Shown piece after piece: positions 1 to 11,050 of a stretch of DNA of 64,000 bases. Position numbers and translations under genes: made by a program. A model generated the notes under the pieces. The model worked only from the letters and a program-made list of their open reading frames with translations. It did not search any database and was not told where the DNA came from. This DNA is from Pyropia yezoensis (taxonomy: Eukaryota > Rhodophyta > Bangiophyceae > Bangiales > Bangiaceae): NCBI GenBank assembly GCA_009829735.1, contig CM020618.1:34324894-34388893 (forward strand), written 5' to 3'. Each line of letters opens with the position of its first letter. Position 1 is the stretch's first letter.

Positions 1-940
1 ACCGCTCTGCCTCCCGCCCGGCACGCCGCTGCTGGTGGGCCACCCACGGCAAGGACACGCCCGCCGCGGCGCGGGGTGGCACGTAGGCGTGCCCACCCAC
101 GGCGCTGCCCGCCGCGGGGGAGCCCGCGGGCAGCGTCTGGCATTAGAGAGCCGGCTCCCGCCGTCAGCAGGGGGGTGTATGTGACTCCCAGCGCGGTCAC
201 TGCCGCAGCCGCCGACGCGGCCGCCCAGCCCACCCCTTGCCCACGGACCTCGCCTTCTGGCCACGAACGCGCACCGCCTTTGAGCGCTCACCCCCCATCC
301 GCCCACCCTTTCCTCTCGATCCCGACGACCCTTCGGATTGGCCACAGACGTGTGTCCGCGGCCGCGTGGTCGTTCCTCCCACAGGCGTTGCCGTAAGACG
401 CCTTTCCGTGCTGCGTCCAGCCGCGATCGGGGGGGTGGTGCGGGGGATGCCACCCTCCCCGCCTTGACAAACGTTCACGGCAGCGGCGGGGCTGGCTCGC
501 CTGCGCAGAGACTACGTGAGCAGTGCTGCCTGCCCGTTGGCCATCCATGGCCACCACCACCGCTGCGGCCAACAGCGGGGGTGCCCGCCCACCGCCCCCT
601 CCCGCCGCCCTTCCTCCACCCTTTTCCACACCACGGCCGTGCGGACGCGTGGCGGCTGCTGCGGCATTGCTGCCGGCGCCACGAGGGCTGCGACACAAGC
701 GGCGGCCGCCGACGTGGGCGGCCCGCCGCCGCGGCGGTCGCGGAGCCACGACGCGGGCGTCTCACGGGCGGGGCGCGCACGGGCGCGGAGCCACGGTGCG
801 GGCGCGTCGCCGGCCGGGGGGCGTTCGTGCGATGGGGCCCTCCCTGTTTCTGTTTCCTGCTACACGTGCCAGTTCGGCCGAGCGCGTGCGCACTCTCCCC
901 ACCCTCTCCTTTTCTCCCCCGTGCGACGGCCCGCTGCTCC

Positions 941-1034
941 TGTTTTCCAGCACCCCCCCGCCACGGCAGTTCTTCCCGTGCGGGCGGCTGTTTTCCAGCA
1001 CGCCTGCCACGGCAGTTGTCCCCGTGCGGGCGGA
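941..1034. repeat. Imperfect tandem pair of about 48 bp
   Basis: Two adjacent copies begin with TGTTTTCCAGCAC and end with CGTGCGGGCGG (941-988 and 989-1034). They differ by a 2-bp length change and a few substitutions. The rest of 1-1378 is GC-rich sequence in which I see no gene with recognisable domains. Confidence 0.8.
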
Positions 1035-1378
1035 CCGGTCACCCCCCGCCCTCCCACCGCGCCTGCGCAGGTGGTGAGCCGTGCCTCGCCGCCAACGTCG
1101 TGCTAGTGTGTAAGGGTTTGTATCGCCAGGGGCGGCAGCCACTGTCCTCTGTGTCGCGCTTTTGCGGAGGAGGGCGCAAGGATGCAGGGGCTGGCAGGGG
1201 CGGCGCCGTTGCTGTCCTGCACGAGTACTTCCTTGCCCGGCTTGGCCGCCGCCCTCATACGGGGCCGCGTGGATAGCCGGCACTGCCTGCGCACGCACGC
1301 GCCGCATGGCGGTGGGCGGCGCGAGCCGCCTGCCGTTGGCCGTCGACCCCCGCCGGCTGCTGTTGGCCAGGAGGGTGG

Positions 1379-2077
1379 ATGCGTTGCCGCGTTAGCGGCG
1401 GCCGTCCTCGCCACGACGTCGGCAGGCGGGGGCCACCACCAGCCACGGCCGATGCCGCGAGTGGAGCAAAAGCGTGCATGCCACTGAGGGAAGGTACAAT
1501 ATGTGTACTGTATGTATGTACTGTACGTACGAGGGGGGCGGCGAGTGGGGTCGGGGGGGGGGGCGGGGGGGCGGCGGGGGAGGCCCTGGGAAGAGCCTCT
1601 CCCCACCCCCACACGGCGGCGGCGGCGGCAGCCGACGACCTTGCCGCCGCCGTTACGGCCGCGTGGCGGGCGTCTGTGGGCGCCGCGCACGCGGGGGCGG
1701 GCGCGGCGGTGCCGCGGTCGTGGGCGGACCTGACCGCCGCCCGCGCCGGCCGGCCGCACCCGGCGCCCGCCGACCGGCTCGTCGGCGGCGGCGGCGACGA
1801 CGACGACGGCGACGCCACCGTCGAGTGGACGCCCACCACCGCGCGCTACCGCCCCGCCGTCGGCTTCCCCGCCCGCGCGTGCGCGGCGCCCGGCTGCCCC
1901 TGGTACCTGGCGCTCGCCCCCCCCCACGACGTGGGCGTGCACGTTGCCGAAGCGTCGGAGCTCCCCCCTGGCGCCGCCACGGCCCTCTCCCTCGCCACCG
2001 CCGCGGCGGTGCGGGGGGGCATCACCGACGTGGCGGCGGTTGCGCGGGCGGTGGTGGGGGGGGGGCACCTCCAGTGA
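1379..2077 (+). CDS. Coding-like GC-rich stretch, unknown product
   Basis: An open frame whose second half (about 1640-2077) reads as a normal mixed-composition protein rather than a proline/arginine shadow. It holds an acidic run (GGDDDDGDATVEW), a CAAPGCPWYL segment with two cysteines, and an alanine-rich helical end before a TGA stop. I recognise no family. The first 200 bases are low complexity, so the true start or a 5' splice junction is unknown. It could be the last exon of a gene that begins further left, or a chance frame in GC-rich DNA. Confidence 0.3.
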   Translation: MRCRVSGGRPRHDVGRRGPPPATADAASGAKACMPLREGTICVLYVCTVRTRGAASGVGGGGGGAAGEALGRASPHPHTAAAAAADDLAAAVTAAWRASVGAAHAGAGAAVPRSWADLTAARAGRPHPAPADRLVGGGGDDDDGDATVEWTPTTARYRPAVGFPARACAAPGCPWYLALAPPHDVGVHVAEASELPPGAATALSLATAAAVRGGITDVAAVARAVVGGGHLQ

Positions 2078-2139
2078 CCGTGTGCGCGCAAGGCGGCGGC
2101 GCTTGTGGCGGTGGAAGGGGACGCCGCCGTTTCCCCGTG

Positions 2140-2165
2140 CGGATAAAATTGGGTACCGACTGTAC
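2140..2165 (+). repeat. 26-bp exact dispersed repeat, copy 1
   Basis: The 26 bases here, starting CGGATAAAATTGGG and ending CGACTGTAC, recur without mismatch at 22230-22255. In both places the copy is followed by GTAC-rich sequence and, further on, a CCAAT-type box (CCCAATGG near 2245, CCCATTGG near 22288). It may be the end of a short non-autonomous element or a shared promoter block. Nothing in either copy is coding. Confidence 0.75.
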
Positions 2166-2403
2166 ATACAGACGGGCTACTACCGCCTGCCTGCCGCGCG
2201 CCCGCGGGGCGCGGTATTGGGCGCAGGGCAGCGCGCTGCCCTGCCCAATGGGAGCGCCCGCGGGGCGCGGTATCCCACCCCCTGCGCTCCACTCCTTCCT
2301 CCCACGCCTCTCCGCCTGCCCCTCCCCCCCCCCATTCGCCCACTCCCACGCCCCACTGGTATCATTTGGGGGGGCGACGGAGGTGGATGTATGTACTGTA
2401 CAC

Positions 2404-2598
2404 GTCAATGACGATGTTGAGGTGGGCGCCCAGCTCCTCCGTGCGGCCCACGTAATCGACCCTGCACTCACCCGGCCCGTGACCAACGTGCGGCCGGGCA
2501 CCGCCTACCCACCCGTCCTCCTCACCGCTGGCCTGAATGACCCGCGGGTGGGGTATTGGGAGGCGGCCAAGATGGCCGTTCACGTGGCCACCTCACCC
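2404..2598 (+). pseudogene. Remnant of a prolyl oligopeptidase-family (S9A) peptidase
   Basis: In this frame the peptide contains YPPVLLTAGLNDPRVGYWEA. This matches the strongly conserved block around the catalytic Asp of oligopeptidase B and its kin (typically TAGLHDPRV.YWEPAKW). The preceding residues TRPVTNVRPGTA fit the family's short segment just before it. Neither the Ser-containing GGSxGG block upstream nor the His block downstream is seen within the window in a compatible place, and on the right the frame runs into proline/alanine low complexity. Most likely this is one surviving exon or a gene fragment. It lies just right of a GTAC-rich repeat block. Confidence 0.55.
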
Positions 2599-2649
2599 AC
2601 CCCCCCCCCCGCCTCCGCCGCCGCCACCGCCGCCACCGCCGCCTCCACC

Positions 2650-3752
2650 CGGTGGTGGCGGTCGTTGCCGACGCCCGCTCCGCGGCGGCGCTCCGCCCCT
2701 TCCTCACCTCCCCGCTGTACGCGCTCCTCCACACGTACACGGCGTGTGGGAATGCCGACTCGGTGGACGCGGCCGCGCACGCCGCGCTCCTCGCCGCCAC
2801 CGTCGCGCACCTGCTGGGCGCCCGCCATGCCGCTGCCGCCGCGGCTGCCGCCGCGGCCGCCGCGGCGGGGGCGGCGGCAGGGGGGGCGGCGGCGCCACCG
2901 GCCGGCGCCACCGGTGGCCCGTTTGCCGACACGCTCGCGCGCCTGCTGCTGACCATCCGGGAGCTCTACCCGCGCACCGCCCGGTACGTGCGGGCGCTCG
3001 CCAACGACCCGGCGGTGGCGGTGGTGACCGCCGCCGACGGGCTGCTGACCACGTGCCCCGGGATGACAAAGCCGCTCGCGCTGTCGCTCGCGTGGCGGGC
3101 CACCCTCCCCGACGCCCCGGCCCGCGCCGCCATTGTCGCCGCCGTCCTCCGCGAGTGGGTCGGCCGCGCCATTGGCGGGCAGCAGCACCGGCGGGCGGTC
3201 GGCGACTGGTTTTCGCTCGCCTACCCGGTGGTGCGCCTCGTCGCGCCGGCGACGGGCGAGCCCGTCGACGACGTGGCCGCGCTCGTCGACCGCCTCGACC
3301 CGCCGGTGGCCTCCTATTACACCATCCAGGCGGCGGTGGCGGCGGCGACGCGGGCGCCTACCGCCGTCGGGGGCCCCGTTGTTGCGGCGACCGTCACCCA
3401 CGGGGGCATGCGGGTGGACGCGCGCCGCCTGTGGGCGGCGCGCGACGGCGGCGTGACGCTGCCCGCCGTCGAGGCGTGGGCGCGGCTATTCACCGGCGAC
3501 ACCGGCTGGGCGGTATCCGACGCGGACCTGTCCGTCGCCGCCGCGCACGCGCTGTGTGGGGGGCCCGCGTCGGTGGACCGCCGCCGGCCGACGGACGCGG
3601 CCGCGGACGCGGCGCGGGTGGTGGCCCAGCTGGAGCGGACCGCCACCGCCGATGGTGGCCATGATGGCGCACGTACCGGGCGTCTTGGGGCCCCCCCCGT
3701 TTCGGCGCGGGGTGCCCAGTGTGTACGACCCCGCGGCCGCCGTGACCAATGA
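2650..3752 (+). CDS. Coding-like GC-rich frame, unknown product
   Basis: A continuous frame ending in TGA at 3750-3752. The start is not resolved: the frame is already open at 2556, but its first 90 bases are low complexity, so I begin where composition becomes protein-like. The product would be about 365 residues, alanine-rich and mostly helical, with a poly-Ala/Gly insert near one quarter of its length. It has segments such as PLYALLHTYTACGNADSVDAA and TIRELYPRTARYVRAL that look like genuine protein. No catalytic motif or named domain is visible. Codon third positions are almost all G or C, as in the certain genes nearby. It may be a diverged algal-specific protein or one exon of a longer gene. 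Confidence 0.42.
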
Positions 3753-6594
3753 GTGGCCCTGACGTCACGGGCCCGGCGCGGACGCGGTCGCCACCCGGTG
3801 TGCTGCGTCATCACACCGCCGACCTCACCACACGGAGGGGGTGGGGGGGAGGTGCATCCGTCCCTCCCGTTCGACAGCTGGAGCGCGTACCAGCACCTGC
3901 ACGCGGCGCAGACCGCCAGAGTGAGAGCCAGCGATGGCTTGGCTGCGACCACCCAGCACCTTCCATCCCACGGTTGTGTGGGCGGATGTGGGTCCCGCCC
4001 GCCTTCCCCTCACCGGCCAAACCATCATCATGGCTGCATCCACTGGGAGGGCGACCCGTGAGCGGCATGATGGCGCCGTGTGCAGCAGGCGCGGCAGCCT
4101 TGACACCACCGCGGCCGCTCGCAGCACGGCTTCGCTCGCCAGGCGATCGTGTCCGAGGAGGGCACCGCCCGCCGCGTAGCTGGCTACCCACCCCGTTGCG
4201 GCCTACCTCCTACGGTGCGCTCGTCTCCACGACCGCGACCGATGGGCTCGGAGACGAAGGATAGGCAGCCGGCACGCTGCGGTGTCCTGCTGACCGCACG
4301 TAGAAGCTCCGGTGAATCAGTGTCAGCATGTATGGCGGTTGTTCCTCGGCCGTCCTTGGGTTGACCAGCTGGTCTGGCCAACCTGTTTGAGAAACAATCG
4401 ACAACCTCTAGAAACCGTGAGTACGAATCATGCCAGATGACCAAATTCCTTTCTTTCAAGAATATGGAGTCGAATATGCCACCATGCAAGTGTATCTCAC
4501 TCGGCCTTTGGAGATCAAGATGGGGACCGAGATAGAATTTATGGGCCTGGGTGGAGCGAGGTCGCTGTCGTCGATGCTGTCGCAGCGCTGCGAGTACAGT
4601 ACGGCGCCTAGGAGCATTGACACGCTGGCACGTGCCTGTGTGTCAGCGCATCCAGGCGCCTTGGTCGAACCGCGCCGCGCCCCGACAAAGTGCGTCCGCC
4701 TCACCAGCAGATTGCCGCAAACACGGCGAGGATGATCGCCGTGATTTCCCCTCTCCGTATTTCTCTCTTTCGAGGTGGAAAACTTTTGCTCACTCAAAAG
4801 CTTCGTGCTCTTTGTCCAAAATATAGCATTGGATTAGTTGGGTACGAAACAAACTCCAGACGTCTGCATCGAGGCACTTTTCCGTCATGAGTTCCACTCT
4901 CCTTCGATTCCCATTGAGTCGTTACAGCGCAGAAAGCGGGCTGGAGCGTTACAGTACAGAGCCGAGCCAGAGACCGCGGTGAGGCCGTTGTCACGGGCAC
5001 CAGAGTTGGACCCCCCCCCAGGCCCCGCGCATTGCGTGTGCCACGGCTTGGGGCTGTCTGGCTCGTATCGCCACTGGGAGCTGGTGGCGGGCGGCACGCC
5101 GCCTCCGCAGTCGAGCCTGGACCTGCAGGAGCGCGCGAGGCGCGGCGGCACAGCCTCCCCCCGCCCCCCCACCCCCCTCATCAGCGGCTCCGCACGCCGC
5201 ACCACTCCCTGCGCCGGGTGCAAGACAGGCGCGCCGCCTCCACGCCAAGCCCACACCGAATGCGACGTCTCGCCCCGTTCCCCCCCCACCCACCCTTCCG
5301 CCACGTGCTTCCAGCCCAGATCCGGCCGCTTTGCCCACCGGCCCCAGGCGCCCGAGGTGGGGACCGCCACAGCCAGGCCAGCGCTCTCCTGTCGGCGAGC
5401 GGCGCCCGCGCTCGCAAGCCCTCAGAAGGGTGCAGCCGCGGCACAACCCCACGCTCCGCCCCGCCCCCTCGCCTGCCTGTTTTCTTTTTCCCCCCCCCTC
5501 TTTTTTCCCCTCGTGTCTCCGTCTACGCTGTGCTTGTGTGTTATTTTTCCGTCCCCCCCCCCCGGCGGTTGGTGGCCTCTGTGGGGACTCTGCCCCACGA
5601 CCCCACTCGAAGGGGGGCACGGACCCCCCCCTCCCTGCCCGCCAGCGCGCTGCCGCGTGTGGCCTTGTCTGACGGGCGGCTTGGGGGCGTCGGTCGCGGG
5701 TCTGACGGGCCCGCCCGAGCCGCGCGTCCCACCGGTGCACCGTGCCCCCCCCCCCCCGCCTCTCCCCGCCCGAGGGTGCGCTGCGCCCCCCCACACCACC
5801 GCCAGCCAGCCAGCGCGCTGCGGGGCGTGCCACCCGTCAGACCACCGCACCCGCCACCCGTCGGCTCTGCTGCGCCACCACCACCACCACCATCAGCGTG
5901 TGGCCGTGTGCCGCACGCGCCTTGCCCCTCCCCGCCCGCCCACCCCACCCACCCCCGGGCGGGACTGTGTGCCAGGCCGCAGACCCTGCGGGGTGTGCTC
6001 TCCTAGAACGCGCGAGGCCCCTGGGTGGCTCCTCGCCGGTGTCACCAGCTGGGACCGGCCGCGCTCCCCTCCCCCCCCCCCCCCCCCCCCCCTTCGTGCC
6101 AGCCACGACCCGGTGGGTAGCTGCGGGACGCGCGGCAGCAGCTGGTCCCCGACGAGCCGTCGGCGGCGCTGTGTGAGTGCCGATTTGGGACCCGCACTGG
6201 TGCAGCGGCCGGGCCGGTGGCAGTTGGTGGCTTTGCGCCACCGAGCTCTTGGTCGCAACGCCGGCCGACGTGGGGGGTCCTCTGCCTCCACGGTAATCGG
6301 AGGACGGATTTGTGGGGGGGCGGGGCCACTCACCCCTGCGTCTGGGCGGCACGCAACCTGTCGTCTCTGGCGGCGCGTGGCGGTTGGTGGGTGGGGGACT
6401 CGCGGCGTCTCGCTCGAGCGGGGAGCGCGTGGCCGTCGCTCGCCGCCGTGACATCTCCCGACATCCACGACACAGGTAGTGTCTGGGTCTTCCTCGCGTC
6501 CCACTCTCTTCCCCCCCCCCCCCCCCCCCCCCCCCCTCTGCCTCTCGCCGCCCGCGCTCCCCCACCTCTTCCCCTTTCCCCCTGGCACCGCACG
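3753..6594. other. Intergenic, no gene recognised; C-rich low complexity
   Basis: The stretch about 4290-4960 is visibly less GC-rich but gives no recognisable protein. From about 5000 to 6590 the DNA is proline-codon-like low complexity with long C runs (for example 6070-6092 and 6510-6535). The last C run sits just upstream of the PP2C start. Nothing convincing is seen on either strand. Confidence 0.6.
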
Positions 6595-9500
6595 ATGTTA
6601 CTCAAGCGCATGTTCCGCAAGTCCCGGCGTGGGGAGGATGACCCCGAGGACGCCGCCCCTGCCGCCGATGGGGAGGCCCCACCGGCTTCTGATGGCCTCC
6701 GCCGGGCCGCCACGAGCGGCCCGGGAGGGGGCGGCAGCGGTCGCCCGCGGACGTCTGGCCTGCGGCCACGTGATCTCGGCCGCCTCTCCCTCGACGGCCA
6801 GGTGGCGGCGCGGGAGGTGGCGCGCGCCGCCACGGGGGCACCCATTGAGTCGGACGCCGATGCAGACGACGGGGGGCCCCCGCCGCTGCCGCGGCGGCGA
6901 CGGGGAGGACGCGTCCGCCGCGTGGACGGTGCGGATGAGCTGGACGATGATGGCGACATAGAAGGGGGGGGGGAGGAGGTTGGGCAGCTCAACGGTGGCG
7001 GCCGGAGGGGAGGGGAGGGTGACGCCCACAAGGCCAATGGCGTCGTCCTTCGGGATGAACGGGGCGGCCTGGCACGCGCCGGCGATGACGATGACGATGA
7101 TTATGACGAGGAGGAGGAAGAGGATCTGCTTCCCGAGGCGCGGCTGTCGCTTGACGCGGGTCCCACCCCCCAGACACGGGCCGTCCAAGAGTCTGAGCGC
7201 AACCAAAACCGACGGCTATCACTCGACGGCATCCTCCCACCGGCGGCCGTGGCACCCAACGAGCGGGGGAGTAGGGGCAGCGCGGCGCCTGGCCGCAAGG
7301 CCTCCTCCCGTGGCAGCAAGGCCTCCTCTCGTGGCAGTGGTTCGGCGGCCGCTGCGCGACCGTCGGATGGGGGCGGTGGCAGCTCCCGGCGGCTGTCGCT
7401 CGACCGTGACCGGCGGGCGGGTGGTGGCAGCAGTCGTGGCCGCGGCGCCGAGGCAGTCATGGATGTGGACGTGGACGCACTGACGCTGCCCGTGGAGCTG
7501 GGTGGCTGCTCCCGAGCGGGCACCGAGCCCGTACGCGGGGGGCGCAGCGTGACTGAGGTGCGCAAGGAAAATCAGGTACGTTTTGTTTAGCGGAGGGGGG
7601 GTGGAGCGCATCCATGCAAGCCATATGCTTTGCTTTTGGGCGCGGGCGTGGGGGTGGCTCGTGGTCTGATTGGGGCGAGGCAAATGGTCTTGCGCGTTGA
7701 GGATGGAGTGGTGGCGTTGGAAAGGGATGCTGGAGTATGGAGCGTAGCATGTCGCTGCAGCGCCCCCCCTTACGCGTTGTCGCTCCGCCGTGCTTTTGTC
7801 TTGTGCTCTGATGCTGACGTGTTCTGTTGGCTACTGCGGAACAACGTAATGACATTTTGCGTTGGTCTCCTTCCCCTTGTACTCTGCGCTGCCTTTCCCT
7901 GGTGGTATTCTCTTTTCGTGTCTTGGTCCTCTTCTACAGGATGCTTACTTTGTCCATGGCCCGTTCATGTCACAAGCGGGCCAGCTCTTGTTGGGCGTCT
8001 TTGATGGTCATGGCGCACAAGGTCGGCCTGTTGCCCACCTTGTCCGTGACGCTATCCCTGTCGCGTTGGAGAAGGTGCGCCGCCGGGCGGCATCTCCCAC
8101 AGTGTCGGACAACTCGTCCTCGTCTGGGGATACGACGCTGCACGCAGACGGCACGGAGGCGGACGCGGCTGACGCGGCCACGACCGACGGTACGGCAGCA
8201 TCCAACGGGCGGTCCAAGAAGAAGGCTGCTGGTGCAGATGGTGCAGACCGGGCCGACATTCACGCATCACGGGCCAATGCTCTTCGCGCCGCCTTTACGT
8301 CGGCCGAGGCGGTGGTGCGGCGGTCTGGGGTGGACCACGTTTTTTCCGGCACCACCGCCGTGGTGGCATGGTTGTTTGGCTCTGAGATGTACGTGGCATG
8401 GGTGGGGGACAGCCGCTGCTCTGTAGGTCGTGCCATTGTCGGTGGTGACAGCCTGTCGGCGGGCGCCGCCAGCGCTGGCATCGGGGGCGCCGCCTCTGCT
8501 GCTGGAGTTCCCTCCTCCATGTCTTCTGCTTCCTCGGCGGGCTCTCCAGCCCCTCCCTCGGCCTCGTCGGCCGCGTCGGCGGCGGCGGTGGCGCGGCGGC
8601 AACGATTCCGCGCCGTGGACGTGTCGCACGATCAAAAGCCGGTACGGGCCGACGAGAAGAAGCGTGTCCGCGACGCGGGCGGCCGCGTTGCCCGGTGGCG
8701 GCGCAATATGGGACCGCTCCGCGTGTGGCAAAAAGACGAGTGGGTCCCTGGGCTGGCCATGACACGCAGCATTGGGGATACCTGCCTGAGCGACTGCGGG
8801 GTTATCCCCACGCCAGAGGTCGCCTATGTTCGGCTCAACGGGGCAGACAGTTTTGTGGTGCTGGCGAGTGACGGCGTGTGGTACGTTGTGAATGGTGGAT
8901 GATGGGGGGGGCGGATTATGGTGTGGCTTGCACGACCTTTGGGTCGCGGAGGCGGGGGCGTTGGTTGTCGATGTTCTCTCACCGTCTCGTGTCCTCAGCG
9001 ACAGAACCGAGGACATGGCTGTTCTTGTGGACGCCGCTGCCTCGTGGTGTGATTAACTGACTTGTCTGTTATTAACATTCGTGCTTCTCGTCTCACACTC
9101 TGTTTTCTTGTGAGCACTCTGTTTTCCTGGATACCTCTTTCTCTCGCACCCCCGCTCATATCGCTTGACCACGCTGCAGGGAGTTTATGACCTCCCAAGA
9201 GGTGATCGATTTTGTGGGCAAGTACCGCCGCCAGCGGCGGTCCGCCCAGTCGGCGTCTGACGCGCTTGTACGCGAGGCAATCAGCCGCTGGCGGCGCAAC
9301 GAGGCGGTCGTCGACGACACAACGGCGGTGGTACTCTACCTCGAATGGCAGCACCTCCGCACACCGTCTGGAATGCCGTTGCCGTCGGCCGTGGCGGTCG
9401 ACGATGGCTCCTCCTCCGTGACAGGGTCAGGCTCGGGCGGCGCGTCGGCATCATCGGCGGCTTCAGCGGCCAGTACCCGCCGCTTCTTTGGCGGCGGCGG

Positions 9501-9654
9501 CGGCGGCAGTGGCGCCCCGTCGACCTCAACCGTGACCTCCATCGACGGCTCGCCCGTCGTTGTGGTGACGGCCGACCAGCCGCGGCTCGTCGGGCACAGC
9601 GGCCGGCTTCAGCGGTTTGAGCCTAAGAACGAGCTCCTGCTGGCACCTATGTGA
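6595..9654 (+). CDS. PP2C-family (PPM) protein Ser/Thr phosphatase, 3 exons
   Basis: Metal-dependent protein phosphatase. Exons 6595-7575, 7940-8880 and 9180-9654 give about 798 residues. Both introns start GTACGT and end CAG. Splicing joins KENQ to DAYFV, and ASDGV-W to EFMTSQEV, rebuilding two PP2C motifs exactly. Residues 1-320 are a disordered, acidic and Ser/Arg-rich extension with four RxLSLD motifs. The catalytic domain follows: ENQDAYFV, GVFDGHG (metal-binding Asp349), SGTTAVVAWL, WVGDSRC, DQKPVRADEKKRV, MTRSIGD, ASDGVWEF and VDDTTAVVL. All metal ligands I can place are present, so an active enzyme is expected. Low-complexity inserts lie after FDGHG and after WVGDSRC. ATG 6595 is the first ATG after a pyrimidine run. 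An upstream coding exon cannot be excluded. Confidence 0.93.
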
Positions 9655-9850
9655 GGGGACTCGGGCACTGGTGGTGGCGCGATGTGGCTGAGGCGGCGGG
9701 GGGTTCTGGCCTGCCGCAGCGGTTCACGATAGCGGTTTGAGCCTAAGAACGAGCTCCTGCTGGCACCTTTGTGAGGGGGCTCGGGCACTGGTGGTGGCGC
9801 GACGTGGCTGAGGCGGCGGGGGTTTCTGGCCTGCCGCAGCGGTTCACGAT
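9611..9850. repeat. 120-bp tandem duplication over the PP2C stop codon
   Basis: Unit 1 (9611-9730) and unit 2 (9731-9850) have the same length and differ at about four positions. Unit 1 contains the last 14 codons and stop of the phosphatase plus 3' flank. Unit 2 repeats that block, so a second copy of the C-terminal coding end lies in the presumed 3' UTR. Confidence 0.95.
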
Positions 9851-11050
9851 GGGGTCAAGCAGCGCAGCGCACCCGACGTGTGCAGAGAGCAGCAGTCGCG
9901 GAGAACTTCTCACTTGTTTGCCTTACCTACTCATGTTTTGTTTTGGTTACGCGTTGGTTCCACGCACGCTGCCTAGTGTCTCCACCTCCGGCATATGCCG
10001 GTCTGCGAGCCGCACCCGCTGTCGTCTACTATTTCGGTCGATGGCGGCGGCTGGTGCGGTTCTCTTCCGTATGGGATCTATTTCAAATCAACTAAATGCC
10101 GTGTTGCTGCCGGTTAGGAGTTTGCGCACAAGTGTCGGAGGTACATATGTAGCAGCTGCTCCTGCAGACGAGTGCGGCGGCCGGGCGGTGCTTCTATGCC
10201 GCACCACCATTTGCCTTCGCGGCTGTCAGCAGAGCCTGTGCACGGCCGCCGTCTCGCACAATGGTCTGCACATCGCTGCCACCGCTGACAGAACCAAGGT
10301 TGGGGCGCAACGGCAGTCACGGACGGCGGCTGGGCGAAGAAGCAAGGCCACCGCAGTAGCGGCCGCCTCGTCGGCGCGGCTTGAGATACAGAGTGGCGGG
10401 TGGGTGGGTACCTTCAGTGAGGGCATGGACGTGCTCCCTCCACACTAAGCCCGAACTACTTAGGAGTGTGTAAATGCATGTGACCAGCAAGTGAAAGCAG
10501 ACAGACATTGATACAACTATCGGAAACGAGTCAAAGAGGACTTTCAGGTATTACAAATTTCAGAGAGAGCTTTTGGGCAGTGCTTGAGCGTCTTAAAAAG
10601 GCGGTGACAGGCAAACAGAAAAAAATACATGTTGTCCAGGTACTTTCTACTTCCACGCATTGATCCGGCTTCATTGATCCGGGGTCATTGTGAGACAGTA
10701 ATTGATCGAGGCATGATTCACATTGCAGCTTTTGCTTGCTTGCCGAACGAAGAGCTTGCGAACGCTCACTACGCTCTGACGTGCAGACGTTGGCGCACCT
10801 GCGTCACCACCCGTCGGTCGCTGTGTGGTGCGTCGTGGTGCCCATCCCCTCAACCGTCGGCTTGCTACAGCATTGGGCACGCGCACCGGTGCACCGACCA
10901 GCACCTTCCCGCCGAACATCGTCTTCAGCCGGACTTTTTTCTGTGCAGAGCCCTTCACTACGCCCATTGACTGCGCCCTCCCCGTCCATTCCCCTGGCCA
11001 CCCCCCTCTTCTTTCCCTTGCCTGCCATCTTCCTCGCTCTAGCGTGGCCC
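9851..11050. other. Intergenic, no gene recognised
   Basis: Between the PP2C repeat and the sterol oxidase start. About 10450-10760 is clearly lower in GC and shows no recognisable frame. The oxidase frame stays open upstream of its chosen ATG to about 10736, but those codons are not similar to the family. Confidence 0.6.

Noticed and set aside
76-1307. Many long overlapping frames on both strands at the left edge
   Set aside because: Arg/Pro/Ala/Gly-rich translations in all frames, as GC-rich non-coding DNA gives. No domain is visible.
4838-6451. 537-codon plus-strand frame
   Set aside because: Proline- and arginine-rich low complexity through C runs, with no family texture.
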